The notes under the pieces are model-generated. The model was not told where the DNA came from. It made no database searches and saw nothing but the letters and a program-made list of their open reading frames with translations. 64,000 nt of DNA from Bacteroidota bacterium. Its GTDB lineage: Bacteria > Bacteroidota > Bacteroidia > Bacteroidales > Lentimicrobiaceae. Where the stretch lies: NCBI GenBank assembly GCA_009773515.1, contig WSXX01000020.1, forward strand, positions 25,422 to 89,421, in the 5' to 3' direction. This document shows positions 34,441-43,056 of the stretch, one piece after another. Both the position numbers and the translations under genes were made by a program. Position 1 is the stretch's first letter, and each line of letters opens with the position of its first letter.

Positions 34441-34926
34441 TTATCTATCGGCAGGCGCGGATAGATGAGTATGCATAATCACCCATCTACCTTCTCTCTT
34501 TTCGAGGAATCCTGTGAACCTGAGATCGGTGTATTCAATTGCTTTTTCACCCTGGATGTAATTGTACTGCAATACTTCCGAGAACCAGGCTGTTTCACAG
34601 GATGGATGAACATAAATATCTATATCACGTGCTGAGATGTAGGTGTCTTCAAACCACTTGAATTGTTCTTCAAATTTTGCCACCACAGCATCAAATCCTC
34701 TGAGCACATCGCGCCTGTCGGTTCCTATGCTGACCACTGCTGAGTCATTTGCCCACAGTTCACTGATCAGTGAAATATTTCGGGCTTCATTGGCAATAAT
34801 GTATTTCTGAAGTGCCAGTTTTATAGCGGCCCTTTCTGCAACTACATCACATATGGGTTTTTCATTCCTTACACAGGAAGAGAATATCAGAACCAACAGG
34901 ATCGCAAACAGATTAAATTTTTTCAT
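34441..34926 (-). CDS. SnoaL/DUF4440-like lipoprotein
   Basis: A 161-residue protein with a lipoprotein signal (LIFSSC, Cys18) and an NTF2-like cone fold: ERAAIKLALQKYIIANEARN, DAVVAKFEEQFKWF, TGFLEKREGRWVIMHTHLS. Such domains bind small ligands or dimerise, and no specific role can be given. It is upstream of the hairpin shared with the HMA gene and 40 bases downstream of the YhdH-type reductase gene on the same strand. Confidence 0.82.
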   Translation of the reverse strand: MKKFNLFAILLVLIFSSCVRNEKPICDVVAERAAIKLALQKYIIANEARNISLISELWANDSAVVSIGTDRRDVLRGFDAVVAKFEEQFKWFEDTYISARDIDIYVHPSCETAWFSEVLQYNYIQGEKAIEYTDLRFTGFLEKREGRWVIMHTHLSAPADR

Positions 34927-34966
34927 ATTGTTGCCTTTTATGGGTTTAAAATCAACTTAAGAACAA

Positions 34967-35965
34967 TTATTCCATGTTTACGAATACCCTCCCACGGATT
35001 TTCCCCTGAAGGATACTGTCAATATTTACAGGCAAAGCATCCATTGAAATCTCTTTGCTGATCAACTTAAGCATTGGAGGGCGCCAGTCATCGGCCAGTT
35101 TATCCCACACCAGTTTTCGCAGCTCCATATCGCAGGTGGCTGAATCAATACCCAGCAGCTTGACTCCATTGAGAATAAACGGGTAAACGGTGGTTTGAAA
35201 TTCATGGGATAAAGCATTGCCACAAACGGCTATATTTCCATGTTTCAGGCAGGCCCTGATGGAAGTTGAAAGGATATTTCCTCCGACAGTATCAATCACC
35301 CCCGCCCAGCGCGGACGGAGCAGCAGCTTTCCTGACTGGTCATCAACCTGCTCACGTCCAATGATTTCTGTGGCACCAAGACTGGTAAAGTATTCGTTTT
35401 CTTCTGTTTTGCCGGTGGCTGCAATCACATGATAGCCCGTATGCGCCAATATGTTTATTGCCAGACTTCCCAGTCCGCCTCCTGCGCCTGTAACCAGAAC
35501 GGGGCCACTGGCGGGACTTTGTCCGTTCAACTCCATCTGGTAAATGGCAAGTGCGGCGGTAAATCCTGCGGTGCCGAGCATCATGCTTTCGCGGAAGCCA
35601 AGACCTTCGGGCAATGGCATCACCCATGAAGCAGGAACCTGAATGTATTGTCCGAACCCTCCGGGGGTATTCATTCCAAGGTCGTAACCGCAAACCATCA
35701 CCTGATCGCCCTTTTTTACATGCGGATCGGCAGAATAAACAACAGTACCGCAAGAGTCGATGCCAGGTGTGTGTGGGTAATTGCGTGTGATGCCGCGGTT
35801 TCCGGTTGCCGAAAGGGCATCTTTGTAATTTAATGAGGAGTAATGGACTTTAATAAGCACTTCATTTTCAGGGAGGTTTGAAAATGGAATTTCACGAATA
35901 ACCGGTTTTACGATTTTATCAGAAATCTGTTCCGCCCGAAGTGCTTTGAAAGTCTCAGGAATCAT
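34967..35965 (-). CDS. YhdH/AcuI-type NADPH-dependent quinone/enoyl reductase
   Basis: A cytoplasmic medium-chain dehydrogenase/reductase without the structural zinc site. The N-terminal catalytic part has SLNYKDAL and PGIDSCGTV, and the nucleotide-binding GAGGGLGSLA lies near residues 160-169. Length 332 and the C-terminal LQGKIRGRVFV match the YhdH/YhfP family, of which the AcuI branch reduces acryloyl-CoA. The natural substrate cannot be decided here. Confidence 0.88.
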   Translation of the reverse strand: MIPETFKALRAEQISDKIVKPVIREIPFSNLPENEVLIKVHYSSLNYKDALSATGNRGITRNYPHTPGIDSCGTVVYSADPHVKKGDQVMVCGYDLGMNTPGGFGQYIQVPASWVMPLPEGLGFRESMMLGTAGFTAALAIYQMELNGQSPASGPVLVTGAGGGLGSLAINILAHTGYHVIAATGKTEENEYFTSLGATEIIGREQVDDQSGKLLLRPRWAGVIDTVGGNILSTSIRACLKHGNIAVCGNALSHEFQTTVYPFILNGVKLLGIDSATCDMELRKLVWDKLADDWRPPMLKLISKEISMDALPVNIDSILQGKIRGRVFVNME

Positions 35966-35971
35966 TTTGCT

Positions 35972-36529
35972 TTATCTTTTGGTTTGTGAATATTCACCCC
36001 ATGTCATCTTTTTGTAATGTTCGTCTCCGTAGTAATTCAGTATTGGCAGCAGATCGTCGGCAGTTTTATAACCTTTAAGTTTGAACGTCCAGTCGCTGGC
36101 TTTGTCAAGAATGACGTATGATGGGTAGAGCTTTTCGTTTTTCAGCAAAGCAAGCGTAAGCTGGTGTGTAGATCTTGATTTGTCGGGGTTGGGATTGATA
36201 AACTGCTGATCTTTAAAGGTCAGTGGTCCTTTTTGTTCAGCATTGAACTTTACGGAATAATATTTTTTGTTGATGTAAGAAACTACTTTCGGATCGGAGA
36301 AGGTTTCAGCGTCCATTTTCTTGCACCATCCGCACCAGTCGGTGTAGAAATCGATGAAAATCATTTTTGGCTTCTTTTTGTTCAAGGCAATTGCTTCCTC
36401 AAAGGTGATCCATTTAATGGCTTCGCCTTTTTTAGGTGTGGCAGTTGCGCTTTGTGAAAAGAGCGATGAATGTATAAACATAAAGGATACGGCAAGCAGA
36501 ATAGCCGCGGAGAAGTTTTTTAATGTCAT
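35972..36529 (-). CDS. Exported thioredoxin-fold protein
   Basis: A 185-residue protein with a signal peptide (1-26) and a thioredoxin-like domain of the DUF255/Thioredoxin_7 type. The redox motif is DWCGWCKKMD. It is predicted to act on disulfides in the periplasm. The frame is open upstream to 36583, but ATG at 36527-36529 starts a clean signal peptide (MTLKNFSAAILLAVSF). Only six bases separate it from the downstream reductase gene, so they are likely one operon. Confidence 0.85.
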   Translation of the reverse strand: MTLKNFSAAILLAVSFMFIHSSLFSQSATATPKKGEAIKWITFEEAIALNKKKPKMIFIDFYTDWCGWCKKMDAETFSDPKVVSYINKKYYSVKFNAEQKGPLTFKDQQFINPNPDKSRSTHQLTLALLKNEKLYPSYVILDKASDWTFKLKGYKTADDLLPILNYYGDEHYKKMTWGEYSQTKR

Positions 36530-36652
36530 TGAAGTGATTGTTTTTTGTTGCCCAAAGATAATGATTTTGTAATGCCGTGGCAAGGGATTACATGGAGAAT
36601 AGTAAAATGATTTTGTATAAGTGAAAAGGATGTGCCGGCAGGGGTGAGGTTG

Positions 36653-37099
36653 TTAAAACTCTTTGTGTCGTTCTATCTCGCGTTTGGTGTCTTTCGACTT
36701 CAGTGTCTCGCGTTTGTCGTAGAGTTTTTTGCCTTTTGCAATGGCGATGTTAATCTTTGCAAGACCTTTTTCGTTGATGTAGAGCAGGGTTGGAATTATG
36801 GTCAGACCTTTTTCGCGGGTTTTGGAGATGATTTTTCTAAGCTCGCGTTTGTTTAGCAGTAGCTTGCGGTCGCGTTTGGGTTCATGATTGGCGTAGGTTC
36901 CAAACTTGTATTCGCTGATGTGCATGTTTTTTACGAACAGTTCATCGCCTTCAAAAGCACAATAAGCATCGGTGAGATTGGCTTTGCCATCGCGTATCGA
37001 TTTTATTTCGGTACCTGTAAGCACAATCCCTGCAGTGAATTCTTCGGTGAGGAAGTATTCAAAGCCGGCTCTTTTGTTTTTGATGGAGATGTTGGTCAT
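36653..37099 (-). CDS. smpB: SsrA-binding protein SmpB
   Basis: Binds tmRNA and brings it to stalled ribosomes for trans-translation. The OB-fold core contains [45 protein letters not shown] and the C-terminal [12 protein letters not shown] with a basic tail. ATG at 37097-37099 gives the family's usual [11 protein letters not shown] start and 148 residues. The open frame upstream runs into TTTCGGA low-complexity sequence and is not coding. Confidence 0.95.
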   Translation of the reverse strand: MTNISIKNKRAGFEYFLTEEFTAGIVLTGTEIKSIRDGKANLTDAYCAFEGDELFVKNMHISEYKFGTYANHEPKRDRKLLLNKRELRKIISKTREKGLTIIPTLLYINEKGLAKINIAIAKGKKLYDKRETLKSKDTKREIERHKEF

Positions 37100-37117
37100 A
37101 GCGGATGCAAAGTTAGT

Positions 37118-37240
37118 AATTTCGGATTTCGGATTTTGGATTTTATTAAGACAAGGTGACAAGGTGACAAGGAGATCTGGAGGATTTGGGATTTCGGATT
37201 TCGGATTTTTGATTTCGGACCTCCGGCCTCCGACCTCTGT
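37118..37240 (+). repeat. TTTCGGA-type low-complexity repeat
   Basis: Repeated ATTTCGGATTT words, a direct repeat AAGGTGAC, and a CCTCCGG/CCTCCGAC stretch. Similar in make-up to 33719-33862. It sits between smpB and the promoter of the next gene. Confidence 0.7.
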
Positions 37241-37272
37241 TTTGCTTTTCTGCCATGCATGGTTTATCTTTG
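37241..37272 (+). promoter_or_regulatory. Bacteroidota-type promoter
   Basis: TTTG (37241-37244), a 20-base spacer and TATCTTTG (37265-37272) form the best promoter match in the window. The ATG of the membrane-protein gene lies 20 bases after the -7 box. Confidence 0.7.
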
Positions 37273-37292
37273 AAGCTCAAATCCAATCCATC

Positions 37293-37706
37293 ATGAACAC
37301 AATTAGCAGAAATATTCTGGCTGTTGTTGCCGGACTCGTTGTCGGAAGTGTTGTAAACATGCTGATTATCATGGTTAGTGGTTATATAGTTCCCCCGCCG
37401 CCTAGTGTTGATCTGTCAGATGCAGAGAGTCTGAAGTCATCGATGCATTTATTCGGACCGATAAACTTTCTTATGCCGTTTCTGGCTCATGCCATCGGGA
37501 CTTTTGTGGGCGCGCTGCTTGCTGCATTGATAGCCGGAAGTCACAAAATGTTGTTTGCTCTAATGATTGGTGGCTTTTTTCTGATTGGTGGTGTAATGAT
37601 GGTGTTTATGCTTCCTTCTCCATTGTGGTTTTCTGTTGTTGATCTTGGATTGGCTTACTTGCCTATGGCCTTGCTGGGTGGGAAGCTTGGGAAAAGGAAA
37701 TTTTAA
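37293..37706 (+). CDS. Small four-helix membrane protein
   Basis: 137 residues with hydrophobic segments at about 8-30, 58-80, 84-106 and 108-130 and a basic C-terminus (GKLGKRKF). The frame extends upstream, but the region before 37293 is repeat and promoter, so the ATG at 37293 is chosen. I do not recognise a named family; such proteins are annotated as hypothetical membrane proteins. Confidence 0.8.
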   Translation: MNTISRNILAVVAGLVVGSVVNMLIIMVSGYIVPPPPSVDLSDAESLKSSMHLFGPINFLMPFLAHAIGTFVGALLAALIAGSHKMLFALMIGGFFLIGGVMMVFMLPSPLWFSVVDLGLAYLPMALLGGKLGKRKF

Positions 37707-37715
37707 GAATAAGTC

Positions 37716-37757
37716 TTTTGCCACAAAGGCTATAAGGAACAAAGGTGCACAAAGTTT
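37716..37757 (+). repeat. Dispersed GCCACAAAGG repeat with shared downstream module
   Basis: GCCACAAAGGCTATAAGG and GGTGCACAAAG match the 95-bp unit at 40056. The following bases to 37823 resemble 42903-42960 and end in TATATTTG, which could be a -7 box for the next gene. Confidence 0.7.
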
Positions 37758-37891
37758 TGTTGATTTTAATTTTGTGTTACTAGCCAGTGTGATGGCCGGA
37801 TATTCAAAAAGTTATTATATTTGTTTAACAAACTTGAAATGTACTGCGTTATCTGAACTTTAGGGTCAATTGTTAAATAATCAATTACAAA

Positions 37892-38572
37892 ATGAAACAC
37901 ATTAAAAAGGGAGTATTCATTATACTTTTTATCATTGCTGGCTTGTCTTCAATTGCTCAGGTTAACAACAAGAATATCATTGGCAAATATTGCAGAGAAG
38001 TAAAACACAGGTGTTTCCCATCCAGATATATCGATATTTTAGCTGATTCAACTTTTTTTTATTGGATAGGAGAACCTGAGGGAGTTATAACTACAGGAAC
38101 CTGGTATCTTTCTGGAAATAAGCTAATTCTAAATAGTCATAGACAACCCGTATTTAATAATAATGACTTTAAATTAATAGAGATGCAGGCTACTTCTGAC
38201 TCTCAAACAACAATTCATCTTAAAAATGAATATAATGAGCCGATACCATCTGCGGTGTGTATTGTAACCCGAAATGGAGAGACCATAGAAAGCTTATCTG
38301 ACTATAATGGTAATGTAACTTACAATTTTGCTCCTCTTGAAAAAATTGAAATATCGTTTCCTGGATTAAAAACAGTTTATTTTAAAAACGAAAACTTATC
38401 GCACAATAATTATGTTTTTATTTTAAAAGAGCAACATAATTATTATCAATATTTTACCAATGAAGTCCTGATCGTAAAAGGTAAAAGATTGTATTGCGAG
38501 AAAACGAAAAAAGTCAGAAGGAAATACTCTCTGTACAAGATTAAAAATTACTACAAAAAAATGAATGAATGA
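37892..38572 (+). CDS. Exported hypothetical protein
   Basis: 226 residues with a signal peptide (1-23, ending SIAQ), a lipocalin-like start (NIIGKYCREV, GTWYLSGNKLIL) and a carboxypeptidase-regulatory-like stretch (about 110-155, PIPSAVCIVTRNGETIESLSD). The C-terminus is Lys/Tyr-rich. Composition is visibly more A/T-rich than the housekeeping genes. No family recognised; probably a surface or periplasmic accessory protein. Confidence 0.65.
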   Translation: MKHIKKGVFIILFIIAGLSSIAQVNNKNIIGKYCREVKHRCFPSRYIDILADSTFFYWIGEPEGVITTGTWYLSGNKLILNSHRQPVFNNNDFKLIEMQATSDSQTTIHLKNEYNEPIPSAVCIVTRNGETIESLSDYNGNVTYNFAPLEKIEISFPGLKTVYFKNENLSHNNYVFILKEQHNYYQYFTNEVLIVKGKRLYCEKTKKVRRKYSLYKIKNYYKKMNE

Positions 38573-38680
38573 AAACTTCCCATGAAAACGGGAAGGGTTT
38601 GGATTGTGTATTTTTAAAAAATCAACTTTAAAGTTGAAAAAATAGCAAAATATGTTATATATTTACACCGTTTTATAATT

Positions 38681-39040
38681 ATGGCATCTGAACAGGAAGT
38701 TGAAATATACTTAAAAGAGCTAAAGGTGAAAATCAATATTTTCGGCATTTTGTTTCTTGATGACCGTAGCAAAAATCAACAAACGCTGCACGATCTTGAG
38801 ATTTCACCAGCCAAACGCAATGAAATTATAAATTCCTTAAAGGTTGAAGATTATTCGCAAGGCCCTCTAGAGGATAAGATGCATGGCATTTTGCCTCTGT
38901 GGGTTTTCGGCAAACTGGTAAAAAAGAAAGAAGTGTACATTAAAGTAAGTATGGGAATTGAAAACAACAGCGCAGTCTGTATCTCGTTTCATATTGCCGG
39001 ACATCCAATGAATTACCCTTTCAAAAAACAAGCAACATGA
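38681..39040 (+). CDS. MqsR-like toxin (predicted)
   Basis: A 119-residue protein with the layout of MqsR-type interferases: LHDLEISPAKRNEIINSL, then DYSQGP, then a final strand YIKVSMGIEN...CISFHIA, which lines up with the YLKIT...IVSF region of MqsR. MqsR cuts mRNA at specific sites in E. coli; activity here is inferred. It overlaps the next gene by four bases (ATGA), the normal arrangement for a toxin-antitoxin pair. A different toxin family attached to a Panacea antitoxin is possible. Confidence 0.6.
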   Translation: MASEQEVEIYLKELKVKINIFGILFLDDRSKNQQTLHDLEISPAKRNEIINSLKVEDYSQGPLEDKMHGILPLWVFGKLVKKKEVYIKVSMGIENNSAVCISFHIAGHPMNYPFKKQAT

Positions 39041-40035
39041 AAAGTCCATTTACAGGTAAGGAGATGAGCATTGTGAAAGAATGGCGAATCATGAATTTCC
39101 GTAAAGAAGATTTCCGGGTGTTTTTTCATTCGTACAAATGTGATGATACTGGCGAACAATTTGAGGATGAGGTATTTTCACAGCTTAATTACAATCAATT
39201 GGTAAATCAGTACAGGGTAAAATACAGTATCCCTTTTCCTGAACAAATTATTGCAATCCGCGAAAAATATAATCTGTCAGCAACAAAAATGTCGGAAATA
39301 CTGGGCTTTGGCACCAATGGTTATCGACAGTATGAAAGCGGTGAAGTACCAAATCAATCCAACGCGAAATTGATTCAATTGGCCGAAGACCCTCATGAGT
39401 TTAAAAAGCTGCTTTATTTTTGCACTACGCTCGACCAAAAACTTATTGAAAGGATAAATCGTACCGTCGAAAATCTGGTTGAGGCACAAAAGAAGAATAA
39501 ATTTGAGAAACAATTGGAGAATTATTTTTTTGGTTCTTACCTGCCAAACGCCTTAACAGGTTTCAAAACACCTGATTTAGAGAAGTTTTCGGAAATGGTT
39601 GTATTCTTCACTGAGAAACTGGAGCCCTGGAAAACCAAATTGAATAAGCTCTTGTTTTATGCTGATTTTATGATGCACAAGCAAACTGGGTTTTCAATGA
39701 GTGGCATTCAGTACAGGGCAATTCCAATGGGACCTGTACCTAATAATTTCAACAGTATTTTTGAGTATCTGGTGAATAAATATGAACTGGATATTCATTA
39801 TGCCAATTTTGCCGATGGTGGTACAGGCGAACAATTTAAACCAAATGCGGCGAAGCAATTTAATTCAGCATTATTCAATGATGTTGAACTTGAAATTTTA
39901 AATGCTGTAGTTGAAAGATTTAAAAACACAACTACCAAAGAAATAATTGAAATCAGTCATAAAGAGAAAGCATGGATTGATAATATCGCTGAGAGAAAAC
40001 TGATTGATTATAATTATAGTTTTGAATTGAATTGA
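39037..40035 (+). CDS. MqsA-like HTH / Panacea (SocA, DUF4065) hybrid antitoxin
   Basis: 332 residues. The N-terminus resembles MqsA/YgiT, with YKCDDTGEQF, but lacks the paired cysteines of the zinc ribbon. An HTH (about 68-105, IREKYNLSATKMSEILGFG) is followed by a C-terminal Panacea domain (about 190-325, LNKLLFYADFMMHKQTGFSMSG, YRAIPMGPVP). Panacea domains neutralise unrelated toxins in type II systems. Translation is coupled to the toxin by the ATGA overlap. The antitoxin probably also represses the operon through its HTH. Confidence 0.75.
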   Translation: MKSPFTGKEMSIVKEWRIMNFRKEDFRVFFHSYKCDDTGEQFEDEVFSQLNYNQLVNQYRVKYSIPFPEQIIAIREKYNLSATKMSEILGFGTNGYRQYESGEVPNQSNAKLIQLAEDPHEFKKLLYFCTTLDQKLIERINRTVENLVEAQKKNKFEKQLENYFFGSYLPNALTGFKTPDLEKFSEMVVFFTEKLEPWKTKLNKLLFYADFMMHKQTGFSMSGIQYRAIPMGPVPNNFNSIFEYLVNKYELDIHYANFADGGTGEQFKPNAAKQFNSALFNDVELEILNAVVERFKNTTTKEIIEISHKEKAWIDNIAERKLIDYNYSFELN

Positions 40036-40055
40036 GGTTTATGTGAGATTTTTTT

Positions 40056-40363
40056 GCCACAAAGGCGCTAAGGCACAAAGGTGCACAAAGTTTTTACAAA
40101 CGCGGGGTTCACGCAAAGGCGCTATGACGAAAGGTTCGCAAAGATATTTTGCCACAAAGGCTCTAAGGCACTAAGGTGCCCAAAGTTTGTACAAACGCGG
40201 GGTTCACGCAAAGGCGCAATGACGCAAGGTTCGCAAAGATTTTTTGCCACAAAGGCTCTAAGGCACAAAGGAGCACAAAGTTTGTACAAACGCGGGGTTC
40301 ACGCAAAGGCGCAATGACGCAAGGTTCGCAAAGATTTTTTGCCACAAAGGCTCCATGGCACTA
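40056..40363 (+). repeat. 95-bp tandem repeat, three full copies plus a partial fourth
   Basis: GCCACAAAGG starts at 40056, 40151, 40246 and 40341, exactly 95 bases apart. Each unit holds GCCAC...AAGG, TACAAACGCGGGGTTCACGC and GCAAAGGCGC/GACGCAAGGTTCGC. Copies differ by a few substitutions. Because 95 is not a multiple of three, the same repeat appears in all frames and yields false small reading frames on both strands. Confidence 0.92.
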
Positions 40364-40424
40364 ATTGCAACCAACGGGTTTAAAAATAAAAATCCGGATG
40401 GAGGTTTGTATATTAAAAACATTA

Positions 40425-40432
40425 TATATTTG
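40425..40432 (+). promoter_or_regulatory. Candidate -7 box after the repeat array
   Basis: TATATTTG matches TAnnTTTG. TTTG at 40405-40408 is 16 bases upstream, shorter than standard. It precedes the next gene by about 108 bases. Confidence 0.35.
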
Positions 40433-40539
40433 CTTTGCAAACTTGAGCATTAGCTTACGAATTCAAACGTGAATTCAAGTGGAATACATTTTTATTACTG
40501 CATTATTTAAGTTATTGTGTGAATTTTTAAACGACAGAC

Positions 40540-41202
40540 ATGAAATACATATTAGTCAGCCTCGTATTAATTCTATTAGTAAGCTTTTCTGCGCCTAATC
40601 CTTCAAACGAATTCGATACTAAACTCTATAGAAAGCATTTTACTGAACAAGAAAGACTTGAACTATTTAAAATAGTAAGTTTCGTAGACAGTATTGTGCT
40701 ATCACAAAATAGATTTTCTGAAATTGATAAGGCATATCAGTATTATTATGATTCGATCTGCGAATTATATGAGTCATCTTTTGAAGTATATCCTTCAATT
40801 GATGAAGAAGAAAAGTTAAAATTTCTTTTCAATCTGGATACTGAACTGTTCAACAAAATTTGGTCGAAACAGATTCCACGTTTTGTTCGGACCAACGACA
40901 CAATTCTTTACTCTCCAGTGAATTTTTACTTTATTGATATTTACAATAATGGTGAATACGTTAAATTGCTTAAGAAGCTGGGAAAAACAAACAGATACTA
41001 TAAACAAGTACATAAAGACATTTTACTTACAGGGGCGTTTTCTCCAATTTTCTATGGCGGTTTTTTTGATCAATATTACAACTTTGACTTTGATTATATC
41101 AACGATAGACTTTTTTTCTCAATTGTATTATTAACAACTGAAGAGCCGATAGAAACGAAAGTTAAACGATATATAACGAGTGGTGCTGCACATAATAATT
41201 AA
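40540..41202 (+). CDS. Exported hypothetical protein
   Basis: 220 residues with a short signal-like N-terminus (MKYILVSLVLILLVSFSA) and no recognised domain. Rich in Asp, Tyr and Phe in its second half. A/T-rich like its neighbours. A lone gene between the tandem repeat and a DUF1801 gene. Confidence 0.6.
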   Translation: MKYILVSLVLILLVSFSAPNPSNEFDTKLYRKHFTEQERLELFKIVSFVDSIVLSQNRFSEIDKAYQYYYDSICELYESSFEVYPSIDEEEKLKFLFNLDTELFNKIWSKQIPRFVRTNDTILYSPVNFYFIDIYNNGEYVKLLKKLGKTNRYYKQVHKDILLTGAFSPIFYGGFFDQYYNFDFDYINDRLFFSIVLLTTEEPIETKVKRYITSGAAHNN

Positions 41203-41299
41203 GGCTTTACGCTACCAGGCGCATGGTTGTCAGGTTCGCAAACGATTGGCCTCAGCCATTGAGTAACTTTAATAACAACCAATTAACAATTTAACATCC

Positions 41300-41722
41300 A
41301 TGTCCGAAATAAAAACAAAACAAACTAAGGCAGACGTTCGCGAGTTTATCAACTCATTTGCTGATTCTGAGCAAAAACGCAAAGACAGTTTTGAATTATT
41401 GGAACTGATGCAAAAATTTACCGGCTTCGAACCAAAAATGTGGGGGCCATCCATTATCGGATTCGGAAGCTATCACTACAAATCTGACAGAAGCAAACAG
41501 GAAGGAGATTGGCCTCTTGTTGGATTTTCGCCGCGCAAAGCAGCCATTTCATTGTACGTATATACAGGAAGTCCCGAACATGAGCATTTATTACAAAACC
41601 TCGGGAAGTTTAAAATGGGTAAAGCCTGCATTTACATTAAAAAACTTTCAGATATTGACGTAACTGTACTTGAAAATATGACCAAAGAGACTATTGCTTT
41701 TTTGCAGTCAAAATATGAGTAA
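41300..41722 (+). CDS. DUF1801 (YdhG-like) domain protein
   Basis: A 140-residue cytoplasmic protein with FEPKMWGPSIIGFGSYHYKSDRS-type sequence, WPLVGFSPRKAAISLYV and KFKMGKACIYIKKLSDID, all typical of DUF1801. The fold is similar to the C-terminal part of bacterial YdhG/FrnE-neighbour proteins, and the function is unknown. It starts at ATG 41300. Confidence 0.88.
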   Translation: MSEIKTKQTKADVREFINSFADSEQKRKDSFELLELMQKFTGFEPKMWGPSIIGFGSYHYKSDRSKQEGDWPLVGFSPRKAAISLYVYTGSPEHEHLLQNLGKFKMGKACIYIKKLSDIDVTVLENMTKETIAFLQSKYE

Positions 41723-41786
41723 AAGAATTAGCATTAAAGAAATACACTGAACATTCCTTATTATTAACCCATAAAAACTAAACAAA

Positions 41787-42248
41787 ATGAAACAGATTCT
41801 CATTATGATTTTGATTTGTATCTCAACAAATCTGCTTTCTCAAACATTACCAATAAAAGAAGAGATTGAAAAACGAAAAAGTATTACAATCGGAATACTT
41901 CAGGGAGGTGGTTCTCTGATTGGTATTGATATGGAATTTTTACTCACTGACAGGTTTGGATTTCAAATTGGAGGAGGATTGATTGGATTCGGAGGTGGAT
42001 TAAATTATCATTTTAAACCCTCGATCAGAAGCTCATTTATTTCATTGCAATATTGGAATCAAGGGATTGGCAGAACTTTTGCACAAAATGCGGTAGGCCC
42101 TAACTTTGTTTTCAGAGGTAAAAAGTGGTTTACAGCCCAGCTTGGATTTGGTGTACCTCTGGAGAAAGGACCAGCAATGCCAGATGATTTCATTCAACCA
42201 CCTTTTATGTTTTTGTATTCGATTGGGGTCTATATGCCATTTCATTAA
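41787..42248 (+). CDS. Exported hypothetical protein, possible small beta-barrel
   Basis: 153 residues with a signal peptide (1-19) and Gly-rich alternating strands (GFQIGGGLIGFGGGLNYHF, FRGKKWFTAQLGFGVPLEK). The pattern is that of a small outer-membrane barrel. It is followed after 19 bases by another small gene, so they may be co-expressed. No family recognised. Confidence 0.6.
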   Translation: MKQILIMILICISTNLLSQTLPIKEEIEKRKSITIGILQGGGSLIGIDMEFLLTDRFGFQIGGGLIGFGGGLNYHFKPSIRSSFISLQYWNQGIGRTFAQNAVGPNFVFRGKKWFTAQLGFGVPLEKGPAMPDDFIQPPFMFLYSIGVYMPFH

Positions 42249-42267
42249 CAAGTAAAAAATTCATGTA

Positions 42268-42753
42268 ATGAAAAAATTTGCAGCTTCTATAGCCTTGTTG
42301 ATGGTAAGTTTGACTTTTGCATTCGGACAAACTACAACCGATACCATTTCAATGAAAAAAAAATCTGGTGGCTTTGAGTTTTATCAGGGAGAGAACAGAT
42401 TGACAATGAATCAGCTTATTATGACAATTAAACCTAATGAGCAGGCTTACAGCCAGATTAAATCAGCGCAGGCGAACTACACATTTGCTTTGGTTCTTAG
42501 TTATGCAGGAGGATTTATGGTTGGTTATCCTATCGGTACAGCAATAGGGGGCGGTGATCCTAACTGGCTTTTGGCAGGCATCGGAGCAAGTCTGATAGTC
42601 TTTTCAATTCCACTCAGTCAGAGCTTTAACACAAAAGCCAAACAAGCAATTGATACCTATAACAGGGGATTACAGACAAGCTCTTCCCTGGAAAGAAGTG
42701 AGTTAAAATTTTCAATATCAGAAAACGGGATTGGATTGGTTCTTAGGTTTTGA
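42268..42753 (+). CDS. Exported/membrane hypothetical protein
   Basis: 161 residues with a signal peptide (1-20, ending AFGQ) and two hydrophobic Gly-rich segments (about 70-90 and 98-118, separated by GGGDPNW). The end is beta-like. Probably an outer-membrane-associated small protein co-transcribed with the preceding gene. No family recognised. Confidence 0.6.
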   Translation: MKKFAASIALLMVSLTFAFGQTTTDTISMKKKSGGFEFYQGENRLTMNQLIMTIKPNEQAYSQIKSAQANYTFALVLSYAGGFMVGYPIGTAIGGGDPNWLLAGIGASLIVFSIPLSQSFNTKAKQAIDTYNRGLQTSSSLERSELKFSISENGIGLVLRF

Positions 42754-43056
42754 TGTTTGATGCATGATTAAAACGCAGTTATCATGCATGTACCTCAGGT
42801 TGAAGGTGAAGTTACGGCACTTTGCTCTTGCCACAAAGGCGCTAAGGCACAAAGCCAGCCAGCCTGACAGCAGTCACAGAGTATAAAGTTTTGATATGAT
42901 GGTGATTTTGCGTTCCTGACCAGGGTGATGGCTTGAATCTTTATAAAGTTGCTATATTTGAGGTGAAGATCAGATTCTTTATTGAAGCATTAATGATAAT
43001 GGCAGTGGTGTGATATATACACTTCGGCTGAATTAAAACTAAAAACCACTCATCAA
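42754..43056 (+). repeat. Intergenic repeat plus shared promoter-like module
   Basis: 42828-42854 repeats the GCCACAAAGGCGCTAAGGC words of the 95-bp unit. 42903-42960 resembles 37763-37823 (CCAG-GTGATGGC, AAAGTT, ending TATATTTG at 42953-42960). No gene is supported in this stretch. Confidence 0.65.

Noticed and set aside
36972..37292. N-terminal extension of the small membrane protein
   Set aside because: The extension overlaps smpB antisense, the low-complexity repeat and a strong promoter, so the ATG at 37293 is preferred.
40056..40363. Several 60-80 residue reading frames on both strands
   Set aside because: They are translations of the same 95-bp tandem repeat in different frames, with repeated peptide words and no start signals.
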